Origin: an uncultured Prevotella sp.
GTDB taxonomy: Bacteria > Bacteroidota > Bacteroidia > Bacteroidales > Bacteroidaceae
NCBI GenBank assembly: GCA_938018155.1
Contig: CALIIG010000059.1
Location: forward strand, 1-6,438
DNA length: 6,438 bases
Direction: 5' to 3'
Position 1 is the first letter of the stretch; each line of letters begins with the position of its first letter. Of the stretch, positions 1 to 5,068 are shown in pieces. The notes below the pieces were generated by a model, which saw only the letters and a program-made list of their open reading frames with translations, did not search any database and had not been told where the DNA came from. The position numbers and the translations under genes were made by a program.

Positions 1-1
1 T

Positions 2-91
2 GGATCTGTTCGTGACGACAATGTTATTGAAACATGCGACAGGTATGGTATAGCCATGGCGTTTACACATGTAAGACTGTTTCACCATTGA
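2..91 (+). CDS. purH: PurH C-terminus (AICAR transformylase/IMP cyclohydrolase), 5'-truncated
   Basis: Frame 2 reads 29 codons from the left edge to a TGA at 89-91. The peptide begins GSVRDDNVIETCDRYGIAMA and ends FTHVRLFHH. This matches the extreme C-terminus of PurH, whose family ends in a GxAMxFTxxRxFxH pattern (E. coli PurH ends similarly in RHFRH). PurH is a cytosolic bifunctional enzyme that catalyses the last two steps of de novo IMP synthesis: formylation of AICAR by 10-formyl-THF, then cyclisation of FAICAR. Only the end of the C-terminal transformylase domain is visible, so catalytic residues cannot be checked. The gene runs toward the hairpin array that follows. The identification rests on a short but characteristic tail. 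Confidence 0.85.
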   Translation, partial: GSVRDDNVIETCDRYGIAMAFTHVRLFHH

Positions 92-123
92 AAGGTAAAA
101 AAGTAAAAAGGTAAAAAAGTAAA
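92..123. repeat. Two perfect 16-bp tandem A-rich repeats after purH
   Basis: The 16-mer aaggtaaaaaagtaaa occurs at 92-107 and again, directly abutting, at 108-123. The tract starts immediately after the purH stop codon and runs into six A residues ending at 126. On the minus strand it is a T-rich tract lying just beyond hairpin unit 1 (127-158), so it may double as the T-tail of a terminator. It is low-complexity DNA and may vary in copy number between strains. Confidence 0.85.
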
Positions 124-158
124 AAACGGCCTGCCATAATATAATAAGGCAAAGGCCG
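121..158 (-). terminator. Possible minus-strand intrinsic terminator (hairpin unit 1 plus T-tract)
   Basis: Read on the minus strand, the stem cggcct/aggccg with inner pairs gcc/ggc (158 down to 127) is followed at once by six T residues (126-121), and the T-rich repeats continue to 92. That is the layout of a rho-independent terminator. It would stop minus-strand transcription before it runs antisense into purH. The 12-nt loop and the AA bulge at 151-152 make it less compact than a typical terminator. It could be a secondary stop for read-through from the cluster ending at 602. Confidence 0.4.
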
Positions 159-240
159 GGAAGCGGTTTGAAGCTCGCTATAATATAATAAGGTAGAGCT
201 TAAAACACAAAAGGAAGGCCACTATAATATAATGAGGTGG
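127..240. repeat. Three-unit hairpin array, 44-bp period, shared AT-rich loop
   Basis: A near-identical core occurs at 133-150, 177-194 and 221-238, exactly 44 bp apart each time. Its loop is ATAATATAATAA, with TGA at the end in unit 3. Inner stem pairs change between units but stay compatible: gcc/ggc, gct/ggt and act/ggt (some G-T pairs). The outer arms are unrelated in sequence yet complementary within a unit: cggcct (127-132) with aggccg (153-158), and aagctc (171-176) with gagctt (196-201). Unit 2 can add ttt (167-169) with aaa (202-204). Unit 3 is weaker, with ccac (219-222) pairing gtgg (237-240). I do not recognise the family. The pattern suggests selection for structure plus loop sequence, in RNA or in extruded DNA. 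Confidence 0.75.
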
Positions 241-275
241 GGGTGGAAATGCAAAACCGGGTACTTCTTGCCTGC

Positions 276-310
276 CTTTTAATTCTTTATTTTTTAAATC
301 TTTTAATTCT
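276..310. repeat. T-rich stretch with an 11-bp direct repeat
   Basis: The 11-mer cttttaattct occurs at 276-286 and 300-310, with a T/A-rich spacer between. It lies directly upstream of the small reading frame starting at 319. No -7 TAnnTTTG element is visible in 241-318, so it is not an obvious promoter. The rest of 241-275 shows nothing recognisable. Confidence 0.6.
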
Positions 311-318
311 CCTCTCCC

Positions 319-519
319 ATGGACGATTTCGAAAACATACTGGTAAACGGCATCAGTTTCAAAGGCTCTTCAAGTGCTCCGAAAGAAGATGACAACAAAG
401 TCAAGACCAAGGCTAAGAAGAAAAAGTATATAACCGGTGTGCATGGCAGTGGTTCAGCACGACAAAAAGCGAAATATCGTGAACAACGTGCCAACCGCAA
501 GTCACAGCGAAAAAAATAA
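319..519 (+). CDS. Small basic hypothetical protein, 66 aa
   Basis: An ATG at 319 opens a 66-codon frame ending in TAA at 517-519. I do not recognise the product. It has a mildly acidic or neutral N-terminus (MDDFENILVNG), a mixed middle (residues 18-30), a lysine block KAKKKK around 32-37, and a strongly basic C-terminus rich in Lys, Arg, Gln and Ala (about 47-66). There is no signal peptide or membrane segment. Such composition is compatible with nucleic-acid or ribosome binding, or with a non-coding A-rich region that is open by chance. No Shine-Dalgarno is seen, which is not informative in this phylum. It lies between the purH repeat region and the hairpin at 534-594, convergent with the M23 gene. 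An opposing frame at 303-566 (-) looks less protein-like. Confidence 0.5.
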   Translation: MDDFENILVNGISFKGSSSAPKEDDNKVKTKAKKKKYITGVHGSGSARQKAKYREQRANRKSQRKK

Positions 520-533
520 AAAACCATTTGTCT

Positions 534-594
534 TATACCAGAAATCAGGTATACGCAGCCTGCCAACGGTGCTGGTGTACCTGATTTCTGTATA
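534..594. terminator. Long bulged hairpin between convergent genes, probable terminator
   Basis: The segment 539-551 (cagaaatcaggta) is perfectly complementary to 578-590 (tacctgatttctg). The stem extends outward with tata (534-537) to tata (591-594) across one bulged C (538). It extends inward with tac/gtg pairs (552-554 with 575-577, one G-T) and cagc (556-559) with gctg (571-574), leaving an 11-nt loop at 560-570. It starts 15 nt after the stop at 519 and 8 nt from the M23 stop at 602, so it sits where a bidirectional terminator is expected. On the minus strand a T-rich run (523-511) follows about 10 nt beyond the stem. No T-run follows on the plus strand. Confidence 0.65.
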
Positions 595-601
595 CCATAT
601 A

Positions 602-1720
602 TTAATTGATGCTTCCGCCTTTACCCAACACAAGCACCTTTGCCCGCAGGCGTTTACTTACATGATCAAAAATAACGGCAGGATTAAACCGACGGCCTCT
701 GAACGAAGTTTCGAAATGTAAATGCTCGGTTGTTGCTCTACCCGTACGTCCCGTAAGACCTATTATTTGTCCGGCCTTTACCTTTTGCCCTACCTTTACA
801 AGGTTTTTGCTCTGGTGGCTGTATAGTGTTTCAAAACCATAAGCATGTTTAATTACAATACAATTACCATATCCAAAATAGGGGCCTGAACGCGTAACTA
901 CTCCGTCAAACGCCGCAACAATGTTATCATTGGGGCGTGTTTTAATATCAACCCCGGGATGATGACGCTTGCCTCCATACGGGCTTATCACATGGCTGCC
1001 CGGTAAAGGGTAAGCCCAATGTTCCCTTCCTATTTTCTCCAAGTCAAGTTTAAATGTCGAATTACTCTCAAACGGGTCGTCCTTCACATCGTCAGGGTCA
1101 AGACTTGCTATCTGCTTCTTCTCCGTCTGCAGTATGCTAACATCTACGAACCTGCCTTCCTTGCGACATTGTATAGTATGTTTCAGCAATCTATGACTGC
1201 GCGGTTCTACAATCAACGCAGGATTAAAATAGCCTCCATTCACCATAATTGAGAACTGACAAAACACACGATCGTCCTGTCCTCCTACCGTAGCAATCTT
1301 CTGTCCGGCCCGTACACGCTGCCCCACTTTAACGTGATTTTGCTCGTTAAAGGCATAAACTGTTTCCAATCCGTTATCATGTCGTAACACAACAACATTG
1401 CCATACTGAGGTGTTTTGCGTGCCAGCCGGACAACTCCGTCAAACATAGCCAACACAATATCGCCCTTTGCTGATGTTATTTCTAACGAAATGTTATTTT
1501 TCAGCGTGGCTTTTCCAACAGGCAAAGGGAAAGAATATTCCTTGGCCGTCAGCGTTTCTAAATTAATGTTAAACACATTGCTTCGCTCAAAAAGGCCAGG
1601 CGTGGCAATACTAATCTGCTGTTGTTCAACAGCACTGAAGCCCGTTTTCTGTGCTTTCACCATTAAAGGTGAAATACATAAAAACAGGGATAAGCAAGTT
1701 TTCTTTAATGTACAATTCAT
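602..1720 (-). CDS. Exported M23-family peptidase with duplicated LytM domain
   Basis: This 372-aa protein starts with a signal peptide: lysines at 6-7, a hydrophobic core around 9-20, and a likely cleavage after VKA at 23. It contains two copies of the M23 (LytM) fold. The C-terminal copy (about 237-351) has the zinc and catalytic set: H254-x3-D258, H302 in YSH, and H333-L-H335. It should therefore be an active zinc endopeptidase cutting peptidoglycan peptide bridges in the periplasm. The N-terminal copy (about 62-172) aligns through PLP, AxFDGVV, YGN, VKVGQ.V.AGQ and FNPA, but has lost the HxxxD, YSH and HxH residues. An acid-rich linker (about 208-219) lies before the active domain. It is last in the minus-strand cluster, 65 bp after pgeF. 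I see no separate -7 box there, only an AT-rich inverted repeat (1772-1778 with 1782-1788), so co-transcription is likely. Confidence 0.9.
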   Translation of the reverse strand: MNCTLKKTCLSLFLCISPLMVKAQKTGFSAVEQQQISIATPGLFERSNVFNINLETLTAKEYSFPLPVGKATLKNNISLEITSAKGDIVLAMFDGVVRLARKTPQYGNVVVLRHDNGLETVYAFNEQNHVKVGQRVRAGQKIATVGGQDDRVFCQFSIMVNGGYFNPALIVEPRSHRLLKHTIQCRKEGRFVDVSILQTEKKQIASLDPDDVKDDPFESNSTFKLDLEKIGREHWAYPLPGSHVISPYGGKRHHPGVDIKTRPNDNIVAAFDGVVTRSGPYFGYGNCIVIKHAYGFETLYSHQSKNLVKVGQKVKAGQIIGLTGRTGRATTEHLHFETSFRGRRFNPAVIFDHVSKRLRAKVLVLGKGGSIN

Positions 1721-1785
1721 ATAGAGGTTTTAAGGTTGCAGCCACCTTTCGCAAAACGGCTGTTTATATGTTAATATTTACAATA

Positions 1786-2562
1786 TTAGTGCATGATGAT
1801 GCCTGTGTAAATGCGTCCTGAGTTAATACCCAAACGACGTGCCGAGAAATAGTCATCAGCGTGATCGTACGTACAAATTGCCGAATTAACAATATTTTCA
1901 GCATGTACGCCAGCTTCAATAAGCTGTAAACGATTACATTCTGGCAGGTTGATATACCATTTTTTACATCGTGCCGCAATCTTATCCATATCGAAACCTG
2001 CCTGCAAAAAAGCCTCGAAGACCTCATCGCCTACCTCAAAATTCTTCAACGAAATACCGGGGCCTATCAATGCTTTCAGCTGTTCAGGACGCGTTCCATA
2101 ATATTTACCCATAGCCTCAACGGCCTTTTCTGCAATACGTTTTACCGTTCCGCGCCACCCTGCATGCACTGCCGATGCAACGTGAAGAGCTTCATCATAA
2201 AGAATAACAGGGATACAATCGGCTGTTGAAACACCTATTGATACATCCTTACAGCTGGTGATGACAGCATCGAAGCCATCAATAGCGACCCGTTGTTCGG
2301 CAGAAGACAATGATAAAAAGTTGCCATCGACAACCTTTATCTGCGTGCCGTGAATTTGATGAGGCATGATAAGGTTACGCTCCTCCACCATTAAGGTATG
2401 AGCCAAAGCACATCTGTTTTGGGATATGGCTTTGTTATCGTCGCCACAAAACGGGTTAATATTCAGTTCACCATATAATCCCTTGCTTACTCCTCCGTGA
2501 CGGGTAGTTGAAAATACCGTCACGGAAGGTGCAATATCAAAGTATGTAAGTTTGGGGTTCAT
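1786..2562 (-). CDS. pgeF: PgeF/YfiH-family multicopper-oxidase-like (laccase-domain) protein
   Basis: This 258-aa protein has the usual family length. The metal-site residues are visible as H71 in PHQIHG, C116 in TADCIP and H133 in HAGWRG, with the DAV motif at 98-100 and IGPGI at 166-170. The family (YfiH, YlmD, human LACC1/FAMIN), once called polyphenol oxidase, acts on purine nucleosides (adenosine deaminase and phosphorolysis activities). In E. coli, PgeF keeps L-Ser from replacing L-Ala in the peptidoglycan stem peptide. No signal peptide is present, so it is cytosolic. Its ATG (2562-2560) abuts the obgE TAA with no gap, implying translational coupling. It lies between a GTPase gene and a peptidoglycan hydrolase gene, a context that fits either proposed role. 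Which activity dominates here cannot be told from sequence. Confidence 0.9.
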   Translation of the reverse strand: MNPKLTYFDIAPSVTVFSTTRHGGVSKGLYGELNINPFCGDDNKAISQNRCALAHTLMVEERNLIMPHQIHGTQIKVVDGNFLSLSSAEQRVAIDGFDAVITSCKDVSIGVSTADCIPVILYDEALHVASAVHAGWRGTVKRIAEKAVEAMGKYYGTRPEQLKALIGPGISLKNFEVGDEVFEAFLQAGFDMDKIAARCKKWYINLPECNRLQLIEAGVHAENIVNSAICTYDHADDYFSARRLGINSGRIYTGIIMH

Positions 2563-3747
2563 TTAATCTTCATCCTCCAAATCAAACACTTCAAACTCGT
2601 CAATGTTGCCTATATCGTCCACGTCGCTGATAGCATCGCCGTCTATCATCTCTGTTTCCTCTACTCCTTCGTCATGCAATTCATCCTTTATTCTCCCAAT
2701 ATTCTTGTCACGATGTACAAGCGTGTCTTCGGATGTAATGTTCTGGAGCTTATTGCTTTCACTGTTCAGCTCACGCCATAACACGTTTTTCAGTTCATCA
2801 ATACCATATCCGGTAACGGCCGATATGAAAACAACGGGCAAGTTGGTGGGCAGTTCTTCACGCAACATATTTTCTAATTCCTCATCAATGAGGTCGCTCT
2901 TGGTCACTGCCAACACCCTGTGCTTGTCGAGCATCTCGGGATTAAACTTCTTCAACTCGTTGAGCAGAACCTCATAGTCGCGCTTAATGTTATCGGCTTC
3001 AGCAGGTACCATAAACAACAAAAGAGAGTTACGCTCGATATGTCGTAGAAATCTCAGTCCCAATCCACGTCCTTCACTTGCCCCTTCTATAATACCCGGG
3101 ATGTCGGCCATCACAAACGATTTGCCGTCCCGATAACTTACAATACCCAGCGATGGCTCGAGGGTGGTAAACGGATAGTTCGCTATTTTGGGCTTTGCAC
3201 TCGATAATGCCGATAGCAGCGTTGACTTGCCTGCATTGGGAAAGCCTACCAACCCCACGTCGGCCAACAGTTTAAGCTCCAGTATGACGGTTAGTTCCTG
3301 CGCTGGTTCGCCTGGCTGGGCAAAACGAGGAGCCTGTCGGGTAGCCGTCCTGAACTGGAAATTGCCCAGGCCGCCACGTCCTCCTTTCAGCAACATTACC
3401 TCCTGACCGTCGTAGGTTACATCGCAAATATACCTGCCCGTGTCGGCATCGTATACCACGGTACCGCAAGGAACGTCAATATACGAGTCCTTACCGTCAG
3501 TTCCATGACATTTGTCTCGTCCTCCATTACCGCCATGTTCAGCATAAACATGTTTTTGATACTTTAGATGAAGTAGAGTCCAAAAGTTATGGTTTCCACG
3601 CAAAATAACACTTCCTCCATGCCCTCCGTCGCCACCATCAGGGCCTCCGTTGGGCTGATATTTGATGTGCTTAAGGTGCATAGAGCCTTTACCGCCCTTA
3701 CCCGAGCGACATACTATTCTGACATAATCTACGAAATTCGACTCCAT
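2563..3747 (-). CDS. obgE: Obg-family GTPase ObgE/CgtA with acidic C-terminal tail
   Basis: This 394-aa protein has the glycine-rich Obg fold at about 3-160, with [19 protein letters not shown] and [11 protein letters not shown] domain follows: G1 GFPNAGKST at 168-176, switch I NYPFTT at 190-195, G3 DIPG at 215-218, G4 TKSD at 282-285 and G5 SAVTG at 309-313. The C-terminus from about 338 is an Asp/Glu-rich tail ([20 protein letters not shown] at the end), with no OCT domain. Obg proteins are essential GTPases that bind the 50S subunit, act in its assembly and respond to ppGpp. The ATG at 3747-3745 starts a standard Obg N-terminus ([17 protein letters not shown]). It lies 68 bp downstream of adk, across two inverted repeats, and its stop abuts the pgeF start. 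No TAnnTTTG box was found in the gap. Confidence 0.97.
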   Translation of the reverse strand: MESNFVDYVRIVCRSGKGGKGSMHLKHIKYQPNGGPDGGDGGHGGSVILRGNHNFWTLLHLKYQKHVYAEHGGNGGRDKCHGTDGKDSYIDVPCGTVVYDADTGRYICDVTYDGQEVMLLKGGRGGLGNFQFRTATRQAPRFAQPGEPAQELTVILELKLLADVGLVGFPNAGKSTLLSALSSAKPKIANYPFTTLEPSLGIVSYRDGKSFVMADIPGIIEGASEGRGLGLRFLRHIERNSLLLFMVPAEADNIKRDYEVLLNELKKFNPEMLDKHRVLAVTKSDLIDEELENMLREELPTNLPVVFISAVTGYGIDELKNVLWRELNSESNKLQNITSEDTLVHRDKNIGRIKDELHDEGVEETEMIDGDAISDVDDIGNIDEFEVFDLEDED

Positions 3748-3752
3748 TAGCT

Positions 3753-3808
3753 GTTGTTATAAACATAAAACAACAAACCATGGGCACAGCTTACAATGCC
3801 CATGGTTT
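3753..3808. repeat. Two adjacent inverted repeats in the adk-obgE gap
   Basis: The 12-mer aaaccatgggca (3775-3786) is perfectly complementary to tgcccatggttt (3797-3808), with a 10-nt loop at 3787-3796. The stem begins 7 nt past the adk stop in the direction of transcription. Next to it, gttgtt (3753-3758) pairs with aacaac (3769-3774), ending 5 nt before the obgE start codon (3747). The strong stem could partly terminate transcription or protect the hpt-adk 3' end. The weaker one could fold over the obgE leader. No uninterrupted T-run follows on the minus strand, so full termination looks unlikely. Confidence 0.65.
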
Positions 3809-3815
3809 AGCAAAA

Positions 3816-4388
3816 TTAAAGATTATCGATAACCTCGCTGATATCAGCGAAGATACGTTCAAGTTCACCAAGGCCGTCTATATGATGGTGAATGGTTTCT
3901 TTTTTATACCAGTCGATAAGTGGTGCCGTTTGATTGTGGTATACGGTAAGACGCTTTTTAATCGTCTCTTCGTTATCATCTGAACGTCCACTTTCCTTAC
4001 CGCGCTTAACTAAACGCTTCATCAGTTCTTCCTCGGGTACATCAAGTTCAACCATTGCTGCTACCTTATGCCCACGTTCTGATAACATTTTCTTCAGAGC
4101 TTCGGCCTGGGGAATAGTACGTGGGAAGCCATCGAAGATAACACCCTTGTGGTTTTTACCGAAACTATCGTAAACACTGGCTAAAATATCAACCATTAGC
4201 TCATCGGGAATAAGTTGTCCGTTATCAATATATTTTTTGGCAGTCTTACCGAGTTCTGTTCCTTTCTTTATCTGGTCACGAAGCACATCGCCTGTGGAAA
4301 TGTGTTCAAAACCATACTTTTCAATCATTTTTTCACTCTGCGTACCCTTACCTGACCCGGGGGCACCGAAAATAACTATATTCTTCAT
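3816..4388 (-). CDS. adk: Adenylate kinase (short-LID type)
   Basis: This 190-aa cytosolic kinase interconverts ATP + AMP and 2 ADP. The P-loop GAPGSGKGT is at 8-16. The AMP-binding STGD.LR motif is at 31-37, and FDGFPRT at 85-91. The LID region (about 125-147) includes R129, R135, a DD pair at 137-138 and R146. The LID is the short form without zinc-binding cysteines, which explains the length of 190 rather than about 214 residues. The ATG (4388-4386) abuts the hpt TAA, so the two genes are almost certainly co-transcribed and probably translationally coupled. This pairs nucleotide salvage (Hpt) with adenylate balance. An unbroken frame antisense to the 3' end is a shadow. Confidence 0.97.
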   Translation of the reverse strand: MKNIVIFGAPGSGKGTQSEKMIEKYGFEHISTGDVLRDQIKKGTELGKTAKKYIDNGQLIPDELMVDILASVYDSFGKNHKGVIFDGFPRTIPQAEALKKMLSERGHKVAAMVELDVPEEELMKRLVKRGKESGRSDDNEETIKKRLTVYHNQTAPLIDWYKKETIHHHIDGLGELERIFADISEVIDNL

Positions 4389-4925
4389 TTATTCAACTAA
4401 TGTATAAATATCTCGTAAATTGCGTCCCTGCTGATCATAATCAAGTCCATATCCTACAATAAAATCGTTGGGAATTTCCATAGCAGCATATTCAATATTC
4501 AATGGTATTTGAAGTTTACCCGGCTTAAGAAGAAGTGTGCATATGTGCAACGATTCGGGGTTTCGCGTCCCTAAGGTTTCCAGCATACGCTTCATCGTAA
4601 ATCCGGTATCAACAATGTCTTCTAAGATAATAACCGTACGACCTTCCAATTCCTCGTTTATTCCTATTACCTCCTTTATCTTTCCCGTCGATACTGTGCC
4701 CTGATAGGAAGCCAGTTTAACAAACGATATTTCACAAGGAATTGTGATATAGCGCATTAAATCGGCTGCAAACACAAAGGATCCGTTCAACACTGCAAGG
4801 AATAATGGGTTCTTACCGGCCATATCCTTATTAATTTTGTCGGCAACTTCCTTTACACGTTGCAGAATCTTTTCTTCTGGAATAAACGTTTTAAACGTTT
4901 TATCCTTTACCTTTACAATACTCAT
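4389..4925 (-). CDS. hpt: Hypoxanthine (guanine) phosphoribosyltransferase
   Basis: This 178-aa type I phosphoribosyltransferase makes IMP (and usually GMP) from the free base and PRPP. The PRPP-binding motif VIILEDIVDTGFT lies at 98-110, with the acidic pair E102-D103. The diphosphate-loop segment VLNGSF is at 45-50 and the flexible-loop SYQG at 73-76. The base-binding region includes LLLKPGK (131-137) and PNDFIVGYGLDYDQQGRNLR (152-171). Length is normal for bacterial Hpt. It is the first gene of the minus-strand cluster, and a good -33/-7 promoter lies 25-52 bp upstream. Guanine versus hypoxanthine preference cannot be read from the sequence. Confidence 0.96.
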   Translation of the reverse strand: MSIVKVKDKTFKTFIPEEKILQRVKEVADKINKDMAGKNPLFLAVLNGSFVFAADLMRYITIPCEISFVKLASYQGTVSTGKIKEVIGINEELEGRTVIILEDIVDTGFTMKRMLETLGTRNPESLHICTLLLKPGKLQIPLNIEYAAMEIPNDFIVGYGLDYDQQGRNLRDIYTLVE

Positions 4926-4949
4926 AAACCACTATTTGTAAGTATGATG

Positions 4950-4977
4950 CAAAAGTAATAAAAAGGATCGAAACAAA
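4950..4977 (-). promoter_or_regulatory. Bacteroidota-type -33/-7 promoter for hpt operon
   Basis: On the minus strand TACTTTTG (4957-4950) is a perfect TAnnTTTG -7 element. TTTG (4977-4974) lies 16 bp upstream as a -33 element, near the expected spacing. The predicted start is around 4943-4946, giving a leader of about 18-21 nt before the hpt ATG at 4925. This is the only clear minus-strand promoter I found for the hpt-adk-obgE-pgeF-M23 cluster. Confidence 0.7.
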
Positions 4978-5053
4978 ACGGTACGATGATTATAAATATA
5001 TATATCCTTCATAAAAAACAATTTCTACATCGGTTTTCTACAATTTCTTTTGT

Positions 5054-5061
5054 TATCTTTG
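5054..5061 (+). promoter_or_regulatory. -7 promoter element for nnrED, very close to ATG
   Basis: TATCTTTG at 5054-5061 fits the TAnnTTTG -7 consensus exactly. The -33 region is poor: the nearest candidate is tttt within ggtttt at 5032-5037, with no TTTG at the expected distance. The ATG lies only 7 nt after the box, so the mRNA would begin at or within a few bases of the start codon. The AT-rich segment at 4989-5005 lies between this and the divergent hpt promoter. Confidence 0.55.
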
Positions 5062-5068
5062 CATAGTT

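Noticed and set aside
133..238. CRISPR array (three 17-18 bp repeats with about 26-bp spacers)
   Set aside because: The repeats are shorter than usual, only three exist, the parts that would be spacers are complementary across each repeat, and no cas gene is present.
178..238. TATAAT strings as sigma-70 -10 promoters
   Set aside because: They lie within the conserved hairpin loop, and in this phylum the housekeeping -7 element is TAnnTTTG, which is absent here.
127..240. Integron attC-like sites
   Set aside because: Structured repeats with variable arms recall attC, but no GTTRRRY/RYYYAAC core sites or integrase gene are seen.
303..566. 87-aa minus-strand frame
   Set aside because: It overlaps the 319-519 frame and the terminator hairpin. 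Its translation is rich in Cys, Phe and Leu with no recognisable domain, so it looks like an antisense shadow.
437..721. 94-aa plus-strand frame
   Set aside because: It spans the 534-594 hairpin and runs into the 3' end of the M23 gene on the opposite strand, with no protein-like features.
1772..1788. AT-rich 7-bp inverted repeat (taatatt/aatatta) as a terminator after pgeF
   Set aside because: It has only A-T pairs, a 3-nt loop, overlaps the pgeF stop codon and has no T-run, so it is too weak to call.
3780..3983. 67-aa plus-strand frame opposite adk
   Set aside because: Its start lies within the perfect inverted repeat and the rest is antisense to a well-identified adk.
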